A stretch of 64,000 bases of DNA from contig NZ_RAHJ01000018.1 in NCBI RefSeq assembly GCF_003605755.1, positions 682,001 through 746,000 on the forward strand, in the 5' to 3' direction. The notes under the pieces are model-generated. The model searched no databases, was not told where the DNA came from, and worked only from the letters and a program-made list of their open reading frames with translations. The translations under genes and the position numbers were made by a program. This stretch comes from Tsuneonella suprasediminis (GTDB taxonomy: Bacteria > Pseudomonadota > Alphaproteobacteria > Sphingomonadales > Sphingomonadaceae). Of the stretch, positions 28,721-37,984 are shown in pieces. Every line of letters begins with the position of its first letter. The stretch's first letter is position 1.

Positions 28721-29167
28721 ATGCAGCGCATCGTTCCTCTGATCCTTTCGCTTTCTCTGTTCGCGCTTGCGGGATGCTCGGCCTCAGGCGGCAACGGCAA
28801 TATGCCCGGCGATACCGAAGATTGGAGCCCTTACGCCGGAATTGGCGAGAACGAGACAGTGCGCTTCACCGGTACTGAGCCGTTCTGGGGCGGAACTGTG
28901 GCGGGACAGACTCTGATCTATTCCACGCCTGAAAGCACCGAAGGTAAAGCGATCGGTGTCGAACGCTTTGCCGGGCGAGGCGGCATTTCATGGAGCGGAA
29001 TGTATGGTGGGGCACCGTTGGTGCTGGCGGTAACTCCCGGTAAATGCTCCGACGGTATGAGCGACCGTAGCTATCCGTTCGTTGCAACCCTGCAGGTTGC
29101 CGGCGAACAGCGCAATGGCTGCGCGTGGAGCGATAAGAAGCCGTTCAGCGGACCTGAACACCCCTGA
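28721..29167 (+). CDS. COG3650-type lipoprotein
   Basis: Lipoprotein of 148 aa with lipobox LFALAGC (cysteine near residue 19). The domain contains FTGTEPFWGG, CSDGMSDRSYPFVA and a conserved C-terminal cysteine, features of the COG3650 family of small membrane-linked proteins. In this family the two cysteines probably form a disulfide. The function is unknown. It converges with the GNAT-nitrilase gene, 9 bases apart. Confidence 0.75.
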   Translation: MQRIVPLILSLSLFALAGCSASGGNGNMPGDTEDWSPYAGIGENETVRFTGTEPFWGGTVAGQTLIYSTPESTEGKAIGVERFAGRGGISWSGMYGGAPLVLAVTPGKCSDGMSDRSYPFVATLQVAGEQRNGCAWSDKKPFSGPEHP

Positions 29168-29176
29168 TATCGGCCG

Positions 29177-30805
29177 TTATCCGCCGGTGGACGAAGTCAC
29201 CGGCGCATTATGAGCTGGCGGGCTTGGCTCGTGATCGGCATCGTGTTCGATCCAGCGGGTGCGATACAGGTCGAAGCGACGATCCTTGAGGTTTTGCACC
29301 GCGCCTGATTGTCGCGCGGTGAGCAACGCCGATAGCGAAAGGTCTGCGATGGCGATCGTTTCGGTGTTGGGCGCGGTATCGGCGGCAACGCCATCGCGGG
29401 AAAACGGGAAGTCGGATGGAGTGAGAACGCCGCTCTCCGCATAGTGAATATCCATATTCTCGACGTTCGGAATATTGCCCACTACACCGCTGGTGATGAC
29501 ATAGCACTGGTTCTCGACCGCGCGCGCATGGCAACAGTACCGCACGCGCAGGAACCCGCGTCGTTCGTCAGTACAGAACGGCACGAACAGCATCAGCGCA
29601 CCCTGATCCACCAGATGACGCGCGAGTTCGGGGAACTCGCTGTCGTAACAGATCATCACGCCGATAGGGCCGCAATCGGTCGGGATGGCTTCGGCGCCGA
29701 ACCCGCCCTTGATATTCCACCATTTGCGTTCGGAGGGTGTGGGGTGCAGCTTCTGCTGTTCATACACTGCACCGTCGCGCAGGAAAACATATGCGATGTT
29801 GCGGATCTCACCGTTGGCGACACGGGTTGGGTGCGATCCGCCCACGATGTTGATGTTATAACTGACTGCGAGCCGTTCCATGAATTCCTTGAAACGGTCG
29901 GTATAGTTCGCGATCTCTTCAATCGCTTCCGCCGGGGGTAATGGCTTTTCCGGGATCGACAACAATTCCAGAGTGAACAGCTCAGGGAAAATTACGAAAT
30001 CCGCGCCATAATCGCTGGCGACATCGACCCAGTATTCCACCTGCTGTTCGAACTCATCAATGCTGGTGATCCGGCGCATCATAAACTGCACGGTCGCTAC
30101 GCGGACGCTTTCGGGCAATCGATCCGCGAGAGAGCGGGTGCGGTGGATATTGCCTTCCGGTGCCAGTGGATCGGGCCAGAACATCAACACGGCGTTACCC
30201 CCGCTATCGCGGTCTTCAGGGTGATAGCCGCGTAAGACCTTCTTCGGTTCGAACCCCTGATTGAGCTGGAAATTGATGACTGTATCGGACACCTGCTTGT
30301 CCAGCACGGCGGCAAGGTATTCTTCCGGTTTGCGATAAGTCTTCCGGCGGCGGGCGAAGCCCGGCATTCGTCCGCCGAATGCGATTCCCTTCAGTTCCCA
30401 GTCGCGGCACAGATCCTGCCGCTTCCGGTAAAACCGTTGCCCTATCCGCAAGCGGCGATATTCGGGATCGACACAGACTTCGACGCCGTAGAGTACGTCG
30501 CCATCGGGATTATGGCGACTGGCATAACCCTGCCCGGTAATTTCGTTCCAGGTATGCGGCGCAAACGCGACTTCCTGCGCGATTATCATCGTCCCGCAAT
30601 AGCCGACGACTTTGCCTTCGTATTCCGCGATAAACTGCCCCTCGGGGAAATTGTTGATCTGCCCGCGGATCATCGCGGCGCTATACGCTTCGTGTTTGCC
30701 GTATACCTTCGCGGAGAGAGCCGCGACGGCGCGGGCGTCTGTCGGCTGAGCGTTGCGGATGACGAGTTTCGAGCGGGTCTGGTCCATCGCACGGATATAG
30801 GGCAT
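29177..30805 (-). CDS. GNAT acetyltransferase fused to a carbon-nitrogen hydrolase
   Basis: Two-domain enzyme of 542 aa. Residues 1-220 carry a GNAT fold (VVGYCGTMIIAQEVAF, VCVDPEYRRLRIGQRFY). From about 235 on is a nitrilase-superfamily domain with its catalytic triad: E in FPELFT, K in YEQQKLHPT, and C in MICYDSEFPE. This fused architecture is a recognised bifunctional type, predicted to act on an amide or to acylate an amine; the substrate is unknown. ATG 30805 is used; ATG 30787 would only lose six residues. Cytoplasmic, monocistronic. Confidence 0.9.
   Translation of the reverse strand: MPYIRAMDQTRSKLVIRNAQPTDARAVAALSAKVYGKHEAYSAAMIRGQINNFPEGQFIAEYEGKVVGYCGTMIIAQEVAFAPHTWNEITGQGYASRHNPDGDVLYGVEVCVDPEYRRLRIGQRFYRKRQDLCRDWELKGIAFGGRMPGFARRRKTYRKPEEYLAAVLDKQVSDTVINFQLNQGFEPKKVLRGYHPEDRDSGGNAVLMFWPDPLAPEGNIHRTRSLADRLPESVRVATVQFMMRRITSIDEFEQQVEYWVDVASDYGADFVIFPELFTLELLSIPEKPLPPAEAIEEIANYTDRFKEFMERLAVSYNINIVGGSHPTRVANGEIRNIAYVFLRDGAVYEQQKLHPTPSERKWWNIKGGFGAEAIPTDCGPIGVMICYDSEFPELARHLVDQGALMLFVPFCTDERRGFLRVRYCCHARAVENQCYVITSGVVGNIPNVENMDIHYAESGVLTPSDFPFSRDGVAADTAPNTETIAIADLSLSALLTARQSGAVQNLKDRRFDLYRTRWIEHDADHEPSPPAHNAPVTSSTGG
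29182..29205. terminator. 8-bp inverted repeat at a convergent gene end
   Basis: CGCCGGTG pairs with CACCGGCG around an 8-base loop (29182-29205). It lies inside the last codons of the GNAT-nitrilase gene and 15 bases after the COG3650 stop. It may end plus-strand transcription, though no T-run is present. Confidence 0.35.
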
Positions 30806-30920
30806 CAGTCCGGTCTGGCAATGTAAGTCGCCGCCATTCCTCCGCTCTGTAAATGATAGGAACCATTCGTAAGTTTCGGCGTTAAGCGCAAATCACTTAA
30901 AGGGAAAAACTGACGAGGTT

Positions 30921-31619
30921 TTGAGTTTCGTGACACAGCGTGATGTCGCCCATGCCGGTGGAACTGGCAGCACTGCTTCCGGAATTATGAACAACGGCGA
31001 TGTGCTGTCCGGCGCTCAGGCGGCGGAACGTCATGCGCGCGAAATGGCGCGCGAACTGTCCCATCGTACCAAGAACATGTTTTCCGTGATTTCGGGCATA
31101 GTCAATATTACCGGTCGCGCGCGCGGTGCCGAGAGTGTTGCCGGTGAAATCAACGGGCGGATACAGGCTCTGGGTCGGGCTTACGAAACCACTCTGGACG
31201 AAGCGTCAAGCGGCAGCATCGAACTGGGGCAGGCGATCCGTGCGATACTGGACCCATATGTCGCCGAAGGGCGGACGATCAGATTCAAAGGCAACGGATT
31301 ACAGGTGCCGTTCCAGACTGTTTCTACTGTCGGGCTGGTTCTGTTCGAGCTGGCCGACAATGCCAATCGTCACGGTGCATGGAGCACGCCCGATGGGTTT
31401 GTCGATCTCGACTGGTATTGGCGCGATGATGCGTTGGAGATTACCTGGCGTGAACGCGGCGGATCCGTGGCTGCTGGGGCCGCAGCAAGTTCAGGCACCG
31501 GCTATGCCATAATGGATCGCCTGTTGCGTACCGCAGGTGGCTCGATCACGCGCGATTGGTGTGCCGACGGGCTTGATGTCACTCTGCATATGCCAACGAT
31601 ACCGGGGGCTGGTGTATGA
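30921..31619 (+). CDS. HisKA_2/HWE-type histidine kinase without sensor domain
   Basis: Soluble 232-aa histidine kinase. The phosphoacceptor helix ELSHRTKNMFSVISGI is of the HisKA_2 kind, followed by an HATPase domain with FELADNANRHGAW (N box) and GTGYAIMDRLLRTAGG. There is no transmembrane or sensory domain; only about 40 residues precede the kinase core, so input must come from a partner. TTG 30921 and GTG 30930 are both possible starts. The gene overlaps the receiver gene by ATGA. Such kinases occur around the general stress response of alphaproteobacteria, but this link is not shown here. Confidence 0.85.
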   Translation: MSFVTQRDVAHAGGTGSTASGIMNNGDVLSGAQAAERHAREMARELSHRTKNMFSVISGIVNITGRARGAESVAGEINGRIQALGRAYETTLDEASSGSIELGQAIRAILDPYVAEGRTIRFKGNGLQVPFQTVSTVGLVLFELADNANRHGAWSTPDGFVDLDWYWRDDALEITWRERGGSVAAGAAASSGTGYAIMDRLLRTAGGSITRDWCADGLDVTLHMPTIPGAGV

Positions 31620-32011
31620 GCCATCGTCCGTTGATCCTCCTGCTAGAAGACGAACCCCTGATCTTGATGGATCTGGAAATGGCGGCAGAGGACAGAGGTT
31701 GTGCTTGCCTCGCCACGACCTGCGTGGAGCAGGCTTTCGCGGCATTGGGCGGCGATGGCTTGCCTGACGTTGCTGTGCTGGATGTCACTCTGCAGGCAGG
31801 AAGTACGTGTGTCCCGGTTGCAACCGAGTTGCGCCGTCTTGGCGTGCCATATTTGTTGCATTCGGGTGATTTGGACAGGCAGGACGAACGCATTCGCCAG
31901 TTACAGGCCGAACTCGTCCCGAAACCCGCATCGTCGGCGCGTGTGATCGAAAAGGCGCTGGAGCTTCTCGATCCCGAAGGCGTACCGGAACAGACCCGCG
32001 CCGCCGGATAG
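31616..32011 (+). CDS. Receiver-only response regulator
   Basis: Single-domain response regulator of 131 aa with no output domain. It keeps the acidic pocket (LLEDEPL), the phosphoacceptor aspartate in VAVLDVTL near residue 56, the serine in LLHSGD, and the lysine in LVPKPA. Overlap with the upstream kinase indicates they are a pair. With no DNA-binding domain it likely works by protein contact or as a phosphate sink. Confidence 0.88.
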   Translation: MSHRPLILLLEDEPLILMDLEMAAEDRGCACLATTCVEQAFAALGGDGLPDVAVLDVTLQAGSTCVPVATELRRLGVPYLLHSGDLDRQDERIRQLQAELVPKPASSARVIEKALELLDPEGVPEQTRAAG

Positions 32012-32014
32012 CGT

Positions 32015-32755
32015 TCAGCCCGCAGGCGGCGTCAGGTCCATCCATGCGGGAATCCACTCTGGGGCAATCGCCTCGATCCGCAAATGATCTACCGCTTTGC
32101 CCAGTTCGGGGTAGGCGACAACCTGCCGCTTCTCGTCCGATTGGGCGATGGGTACTACGATCAGGCGGCGGTTGACTTTCTGCCGCCAGTTCATGCGGGC
32201 CGTGTTCTCTTGTCCGATATAGCAACCCTTCGTGAAACTCACTCCGTTGAGCTCGACCGCATTTGTTTCCAGCCAGAGGATATCGCCCAGTTCTGCGCGC
32301 CCTTCGGGCACTCCGCATGACAGGCGATGCGCCAGCCAGTTGTCGTCCGCCGGTGGCTCTGGTGGGCTGCCGGGGTTCGCACTGGCCAGCCAGCGATGGC
32401 CGAGCGCAGGCAGGCGGGGGTCGGGCTGCCCTGTTTCTCCCGTCAATTGCCAATGGACCGCGATGGTGGGATCGACCGCAATATCGAGCTTCCGGCGCAG
32501 GCGATAAAGCGAGAGGCGTTTCGCCAGATCGCTGGCCACATCGGCTTCGCAATCGAGCAGGACGTCGGCTCCATCGTGCCACACGATCAGGTCGAACATC
32601 GTCTTGCCCTGCGCGCTCAGCAAGGCGGCATATGTGGGGCCGGTGCCGGTCACATCGCTGGTGAGCAGACCCTGTAGAAAGGCTGTTGCGTCTTCCCCCG
32701 CTATCTGTGGGGAGACACGGACTATGGCGCGGCGAGCGAGGTGAGTTGCGGGCAT
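32015..32755 (-). CDS. ygfZ: Folate-binding protein YgfZ
   Basis: Tetrahydrofolate-dependent factor for iron-sulfur cluster assembly, related to the GcvT fold. The signature KGCYIGQE is intact (FTKGCYIGQENTARM), with the upstream LQGLLTSDV segment typical of the N-terminus. Length is 246 aa from ATG 32755, usual for the alphaproteobacterial short form. It is divergent from pyrC with only 39 bases between starts, so promoters overlap. A longer frame upstream is antisense to pyrC and not real. Confidence 0.88.
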   Translation of the reverse strand: MPATHLARRAIVRVSPQIAGEDATAFLQGLLTSDVTGTGPTYAALLSAQGKTMFDLIVWHDGADVLLDCEADVASDLAKRLSLYRLRRKLDIAVDPTIAVHWQLTGETGQPDPRLPALGHRWLASANPGSPPEPPADDNWLAHRLSCGVPEGRAELGDILWLETNAVELNGVSFTKGCYIGQENTARMNWRQKVNRRLIVVPIAQSDEKRQVVAYPELGKAVDHLRIEAIAPEWIPAWMDLTPPAG

Positions 32756-32794
32756 GGGTGACAGATAGGCGTTGGCCGGACTAAGGGAACCCCT

Positions 32795-33841
32795 ATGAGC
32801 ATCGTTCCCGATTCCATCACGATCCGCCGCCCCGACGATTGGCACGTTCACTTGCGCGACGGCGCTATGCTGGAAGGGGTGGCCCAATATACTGCTCGCC
32901 AGTTCGCCCGCGCTATCGTGATGCCCAACCTGTCGCCCCCGGTGACGACGACCGCATTGGCCGATGCCTATCGCGAACGGATACTGTGCGCGATTGAGCC
33001 GGGCACGCATTTCACCCCGCTGATGACGGCATACCTTACCGATGCGACCGATCCCGACGATCTGGCAGACGGGTTCGCGCGTGGAATACTGACGGCGGCA
33101 AAGCTGTATCCCGCCAACGCCACGACCAATTCCGCCCATGGGGTCAGCGATATTGCCCGGCTCGCCCCTGTGCTCAGCCGGATGCAGGATATCGGCATGG
33201 TGCTGTGCATCCATGGCGAAGTGACCGACAGCGATGTCGATGTGTTCGACCGGGAAGCCGTTTTCATCGAACGGCATCTGAGCCGGATCCTGCGCCATTT
33301 CCCCGAACTCAAGGTTGTGTTCGAACATATCACCACGCAGGATGCGGTGCAGTTCGTGGAGAGTGCCGGGCCGAACGTGGCCGCAACGATCACGCCGCAG
33401 CACCTGCATATCAACCGCAACGCGATGCTGGTCGGCGGTATCCGGCCCCACGCCTATTGCCTGCCGGTTGCCAAGCGGGAGACGCACCGTCTGGCTTTGC
33501 GGAAAGCGGCCACTTCGGGATCATCGCGGTTCTTTCTGGGAACGGACAGCGCGCCGCACAGCCGCGAAGCGAAGGAAAGCGCCTGTGGCTGTGCCGGCAT
33601 TTTCAACGCACCGTATGCGCTTGAAAGCTATCTTCAGGTGTTCGCGGATGAAGGGGCTTTCGAACAGTTCGAAGGTTTCGCCTCGCTTCACGGTCCGGCC
33701 TTCTATGGACTGCCTGTGAACGAAGGTACGATCACCCTCGAACGGGCCGAACTGGTGGTGCCCGACACTATCGACGTTGGGGGAGCGCAACTGGTTCCGT
33801 TTCATGCAGGTGAAACCTTGCAGTGGAGCATACGCCGGTGA
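32795..33841 (+). CDS. pyrC: Dihydroorotase (homodimeric, PyrC type)
   Basis: Zinc enzyme that closes N-carbamoyl-L-aspartate to dihydroorotate in pyrimidine synthesis. The metal-binding HVHLRD (DDWHVHLRDGAM) is at residues 15-20, the carbamylated lysine in AAKLYP near 104, and histidines in IHGE and FEHITT follow, with LGTDSAPH as the last site. Length is 348 aa, the E. coli-type class. AAGGGAA precedes ATG 32795. The kynU start overlaps its stop. Confidence 0.95.
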   Translation: MSIVPDSITIRRPDDWHVHLRDGAMLEGVAQYTARQFARAIVMPNLSPPVTTTALADAYRERILCAIEPGTHFTPLMTAYLTDATDPDDLADGFARGILTAAKLYPANATTNSAHGVSDIARLAPVLSRMQDIGMVLCIHGEVTDSDVDVFDREAVFIERHLSRILRHFPELKVVFEHITTQDAVQFVESAGPNVAATITPQHLHINRNAMLVGGIRPHAYCLPVAKRETHRLALRKAATSGSSRFFLGTDSAPHSREAKESACGCAGIFNAPYALESYLQVFADEGAFEQFEGFASLHGPAFYGLPVNEGTITLERAELVVPDTIDVGGAQLVPFHAGETLQWSIRR

Positions 33842-35064
33842 TCGATCTGGCTGCCCGCGATGCCGCCGATCCTCTGGCCCATTTTCGCGAGCAGTTTGCG
33901 CTGCCCGCCGGGGTTATCTACCTCGACGGCAATTCGCTGGGCGCTTTACCAAAGGCCGCTCCATCGCGGATCGCGGAAGTGGTGGAGCGCGAGTGGGGCG
34001 ACGGGCTGATCGCGTCGTGGAACGATGCTGAATGGGTGACTGCGCCGCGGCGTATTGGTGACAAGATCGCGCGCCTGATCGGTGCCCGGTCTGCCGAAGT
34101 GGTTGCCTGCGATTCGACTTCGGTCAATATCTTCAAGGCATTGGCGGCGGCTGTTTCGCTCAATTCCGGGCGGAAGACGGTCCTGAGCGAAACAGGCAAT
34201 TTCCCCACCGATCTGTATATGATGCAGGGCCTTGATCGGTTGAGCGGTGGACGCATCGTTGCGAAGGCGGTTGAGCCGGACGCAGTGATCGATGCGATCG
34301 ATGCGGATACGGCGGTCGTTCTGCTGACTCACGTCCATTACAAAACCGGTGCGATGCGCGACATGGCGGCGACCACTGCGGCGATCCATGCAAAAGGTGC
34401 GTTGGCTATCTGGGATTTGAGTCACAGTGTCGGCGCGATGCCACTGCACCTCACCGACGCGGAGGCCGACTTCGCAGTTGGTTGCGGTTATAAGTTCCTG
34501 AATGGCGGACCGGGTGCGCCGGCTTTCCTCTTTGTGGCCGGGCGGCATCAGGCGGATGCATTGCCCGCATTATCGGGATGGTTCGGCCATTCCGCCCCAT
34601 TTGCATTCCGCGACGAATACGAGGCGGCGCCGGGGATTGAACGCTTCTTGACCGGGACGCCGCCGATTATCGGGCTGGCTGGTCTGGAGGTCGGAGTGGA
34701 CCTGATGGAACAGGCTGATCTGTCGCAAATCCGCGCCAAGTCGCTGTCGCTGGCCGAAGTCTTTGAACACGGGATGGAGCCGCTGGTTCAGCGGTTCGGC
34801 TTTACTGCGGCCGGGCCGGGCGACCCTGCGATGCGCGGCAGCCATATCTCCTATCGCCATGAACACGGGTATGCGATCATGCAGGCGTTAAAGGCGCGTG
34901 GCGTGATCGGGGATTTCCGCGATCCCGATGTCATGCGCTTTGGCCTGACACCGCTGTATCTCAGCCACGCCGATATCGCGCGCGCTGTCGCGATACTGGC
35001 AGAGGTGATGGAAACCGGCGCGTGGGACCGCGCGGAATACCGTGTCCGTGCGGCCGTGACCTGA
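33838..35064 (+). CDS. kynU: Kynureninase
   Basis: PLP-dependent hydrolysis of kynurenine to anthranilate and alanine in tryptophan catabolism. Seen are the N-terminal YLDGNSLGALP, the PLP aspartate region WDLSHSVGAMPL, the Schiff-base lysine in GCGYKFLNGGPGAPAF, and FLTGTPPIIGLAGLE. Length is 408 aa from GTG 33838, which overlaps the pyrC stop (GTGA); GTG 33823 is an alternative. No other kynurenine-pathway genes lie in the window, so pairing with pyrC is unexpected. Confidence 0.92.
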   Translation: MIDLAARDAADPLAHFREQFALPAGVIYLDGNSLGALPKAAPSRIAEVVEREWGDGLIASWNDAEWVTAPRRIGDKIARLIGARSAEVVACDSTSVNIFKALAAAVSLNSGRKTVLSETGNFPTDLYMMQGLDRLSGGRIVAKAVEPDAVIDAIDADTAVVLLTHVHYKTGAMRDMAATTAAIHAKGALAIWDLSHSVGAMPLHLTDAEADFAVGCGYKFLNGGPGAPAFLFVAGRHQADALPALSGWFGHSAPFAFRDEYEAAPGIERFLTGTPPIIGLAGLEVGVDLMEQADLSQIRAKSLSLAEVFEHGMEPLVQRFGFTAAGPGDPAMRGSHISYRHEHGYAIMQALKARGVIGDFRDPDVMRFGLTPLYLSHADIARAVAILAEVMETGAWDRAEYRVRAAVT

Positions 35065-35085
35065 CATGTATCGAGAGGATACCTT

Positions 35086-35967
35086 ATGAAGCCGCTGAGG
35101 TCGTTTCTGTTCATTCCCGGCGATAGCGAAAAGAAGCTGGCCAAAGTGGCTGGATGTGGGGCCGATGCGGTCATCCTCGATCTGGAAGATGCCGTGGCGC
35201 CTTCGGCAAAGAATGCCGCACGGGAACTGGTGGCGGCATTCCTCCGCGATTTTGACCGCGATGCGCCGGGCGCTCCACAGCTTTGGGTCAGGGTCAACCC
35301 GTTCGACACGGGAATGACGGAAGGCGATCTGGCGGCGGTGGTGCCGGGTGCACCGCATGGTATTGTTCAGCCCAAAACGAATGGGGCAGACTGTGTCGCG
35401 AAGCTATCCGGCCTGCTCGATCATATGGAACTGGCGCACGGTATTGCGCCGGGATCGATCCGCATCGTTCCCGTGGCGACAGAAACCGCCATCGCACCCT
35501 TCCGCCTGAGCGAATATGCCACTGCCGATCTGCCGCGCCTTGCCGGGCTGACCTGGGGGGCGGAAGACCTTGCCGCTGCGCTGGGCGCCACTGGCAACCG
35601 CGATGTGAATGGCGAATGGGGCTTTACCTACAAGCTTGTCCGTTCATTGACGCTGATGGCGGCCCATGCTGCCGGGGTGCCGGCGATAGAGACACTCCAC
35701 GCCGATTTCCGCGATGAGGATGGTTTGCGCGCCAGCAGCCGCGCGGCGCGGGCAGAGGGTTTTTCCGGGCGGCTCGCTATCCATCCCGCGCAAGTCGCGC
35801 CGATCAATGAAAGCTTTACGCCCAGCGATGAAGAGGTCGCCTTTGCTCAGCGGATTGTCGATGCGTTTGCCGCTAACCCCGATGTGGGAACAGTGGGGAT
35901 CGATGGCAAAATGGTCGATATTCCCCATCTGAAAGCGGCCCGCCGCACATTGGGGCTGGTGGATTGA
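35086..35967 (+). CDS. HpcH/HpaI-family CoA-ester lyase (CitE-like)
   Basis: TIM-barrel lyase of the CitE/malyl-CoA lyase family, splitting or hydrolysing CoA esters such as malyl- or citramalyl-CoA. Seen are SFLFIPGDSEKKLAK, GADAVILDLEDAV, LWVRVNPFDTG and metal-binding E/D residues in VATETA and WGAEDLAA; IHPAQVAPINE is at the C-terminus. Length is 293 aa. GAGAGGAT lies before ATG 35086. It follows kynU by 21 bases. The exact substrate cannot be read. Confidence 0.85.
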   Translation: MKPLRSFLFIPGDSEKKLAKVAGCGADAVILDLEDAVAPSAKNAARELVAAFLRDFDRDAPGAPQLWVRVNPFDTGMTEGDLAAVVPGAPHGIVQPKTNGADCVAKLSGLLDHMELAHGIAPGSIRIVPVATETAIAPFRLSEYATADLPRLAGLTWGAEDLAAALGATGNRDVNGEWGFTYKLVRSLTLMAAHAAGVPAIETLHADFRDEDGLRASSRAARAEGFSGRLAIHPAQVAPINESFTPSDEEVAFAQRIVDAFAANPDVGTVGIDGKMVDIPHLKAARRTLGLVD

Positions 35968-36386
35968 GTGTGGGTATCGCGCAGGGGCGATTGCATATCA
36001 GAACGTCGGGAGAATGCCTGACGGACGTTTCGGGCGATGTGCAGCGATGGCTGGATCAAACCGGGATCGCCACTGGCACCCTCTCGCTGTTTTGCCGCCA
36101 TACCAGCGCGGGTCTGCTGATTAGCGAGAATGCCGACCCTTCGGTACAGCGCGACCTACTGCGGTGGCTGGACCGGAGCGCGCCACAAAGTGATCGCTAC
36201 GAACACGATTGCGAGGGCCCCGACGATATGCCCGCTCATATCAAATCGGTGGTGACGGGAGGCGTACTGACAGTTCCCTTTGCCGCCGGTCGCCTGCTGC
36301 TCGGTACATGGCAGGCAATCTATCTCGCAGAATATCGGGCACGGTCGCATCAGCGCGAAGTGGTGCTGACGGCGATCGGGGAATAG
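35964..36386 (+). CDS. YjbQ-family (UPF0047) protein
   Basis: Compact protein of 140 aa of the YjbQ family, some members of which show secondary thiamine-phosphate synthase activity. The signature SLFCRHTSAGLLISENADP is present, followed by HIKSVVTGGVLTVPF and the C-terminal LAEYRARSHQREV. It starts with TTG 35964 overlapping the stop of the CoA-ester lyase gene; GTG 35970 is possible. It is the last gene of pyrC-kynU-lyase-yjbQ. Its physiological role is undecided. Confidence 0.85.
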   Translation: MSVGIAQGRLHIRTSGECLTDVSGDVQRWLDQTGIATGTLSLFCRHTSAGLLISENADPSVQRDLLRWLDRSAPQSDRYEHDCEGPDDMPAHIKSVVTGGVLTVPFAAGRLLLGTWQAIYLAEYRARSHQREVVLTAIGE

Positions 36387-36535
36387 CATGGGCGCAGGGA
36401 CCGTGTCGGCGGCTCCTGCGTTATGAATACATATCCGCTGCCCTTTGCCACATGGCGAATGATTGCTACCCATGATGCTGCAGCGCAACAAGATTGCTCT
36501 TACTGCCGGAGTGTCATGACCCAAGGCCAGATATT

Positions 36536-37978
36536 ATGAACTTTACCGCAGACCGTCTGCTGCTGTTCGGCGCCACCGGCGATCTTGCCCAGCGTATGCT
36601 ACTGCCGTCGTTATGCGCGCTCGATCACGATGGATTGCTCGACCCTGAACTGAAAATCGTTGGGACGGCGCGTTCGGATATGAGCGATGCGGAGTTCAGA
36701 AACTTCGCGCGTGCGGCGCTTGAGAAATATCTGCCCGCAGGCCGCCGTGGCGGCATGGCCGATTTCCTCAATCGGTTGAGCTATCAGCCGCTCGATGCGA
36801 CCACGATTGAGGGTTTTGACGAGCTGGCAAAGAAGGTTGGCAAGCCACAGAAAGGGCTGGCCATTTTCCTTTCCACCGCGCCCAGCCTGTTTGAGCCGAC
36901 CATTGCCGGTTTGCAATCGGCGGGGCTGGCTGGCGCCAACGTGCGGATCGGGCTGGAAAAGCCGCTCGGCACGTCGCTGGAGACGAGCGAGGAAATAAAC
37001 GACGCGGTTGCATCCGCATTCAGTGAAGACCGGATTTTCCGGATCGATCACTATCTCGGTAAAGAGACGGTGCAAAACCTGCTCGCTCTGCGGTTTGCCA
37101 ATATCATGTTCGAACCGATCTGGAATTCGAACTATATCGAACATGTCCAGATCACCGTGGCAGAAACGGTCGGGCTGGAATCGCGCGTCGCCTATTACGA
37201 CGATTCCGGGGCGCTGCGCGATATGGTGCAGAACCACATGCTCCAGTTGCTTGCGCTGGTCGCGATGGAACCGCCGACCAGCTTCGATTCCACTGCCGTG
37301 CGCGATGAAAAAGTGAAGGTGCTGCGCGCACTGCGCCCGGTGAAGGACGGCGAAACCGTGACTGGCCAGTATCGTGCCGGGGCCATCGCTGGAAAGTCGG
37401 TGCCCGGATATGACGAGGAACTGGGTAAAGATTCCGACACCGAAACGTTCGTCGCGATCAAGGCGCATGTCGATAACTGGCGCTGGAACGGGGTGCCGTT
37501 TTACCTGCGCACCGGCAAACGTCTGCCCGAACGTGTGACCGAAGTAGTAATCCAGTTCCGCCCGATCCCGTTTTCGATCTTCGAAGGGAAGGGGGCCAAA
37601 ACCCAACCCAACAGGCTGGTTATCGGCATTCAGCCCGAAGAAAACGTGCACCTGTCGCTGATGGCCAAAGTGCCTGGTCTGGATCGCGAAGGCATCCGCT
37701 TGCGCCCTGTGCCGCTCGACATTTCGATGCCCGATGCATTTGCCGGTGCGGTCAAACGGATCGCTTACGAACGGCTCCTGCTCGATCTGATTGTCGGCGA
37801 TCAGACTTTGTTCGTGCGACGTGACGAGGTGGAGGCGCAGTGGGAATGGATCGACGGTATTCGCGCCGAATGGACTGCGGAAGCGCAGACACCCAAAACC
37901 TATGCCGCCGGAACATGGGGGCCGAGCGCGGCCATCGCCCTGGCCGAGCGCGACGGCGTGACCTGGCATGATGAGTAA
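36536..37978 (+). CDS. zwf: Glucose-6-phosphate 1-dehydrogenase
   Basis: Oxidises glucose 6-phosphate to 6-phosphogluconolactone with NAD(P)+, first step of the Entner-Doudoroff route. The nucleotide-binding N-terminus is LLLFGATGDLAQRMLLPSL, the active site signature RIDHYLGKETVQNLLALRF is complete, and FYLRTGKRLP follows. Length is 480 aa from ATG 36536, with AAGG nine bases upstream. First gene of the zwf-edd-glk-eda operon; the 149 bases upstream hold its promoter, with no operator recognised. Confidence 0.96.
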   Translation: MNFTADRLLLFGATGDLAQRMLLPSLCALDHDGLLDPELKIVGTARSDMSDAEFRNFARAALEKYLPAGRRGGMADFLNRLSYQPLDATTIEGFDELAKKVGKPQKGLAIFLSTAPSLFEPTIAGLQSAGLAGANVRIGLEKPLGTSLETSEEINDAVASAFSEDRIFRIDHYLGKETVQNLLALRFANIMFEPIWNSNYIEHVQITVAETVGLESRVAYYDDSGALRDMVQNHMLQLLALVAMEPPTSFDSTAVRDEKVKVLRALRPVKDGETVTGQYRAGAIAGKSVPGYDEELGKDSDTETFVAIKAHVDNWRWNGVPFYLRTGKRLPERVTEVVIQFRPIPFSIFEGKGAKTQPNRLVIGIQPEENVHLSLMAKVPGLDREGIRLRPVPLDISMPDAFAGAVKRIAYERLLLDLIVGDQTLFVRRDEVEAQWEWIDGIRAEWTAEAQTPKTYAAGTWGPSAAIALAERDGVTWHDE

Positions 37979-37984
37979 CCCATT

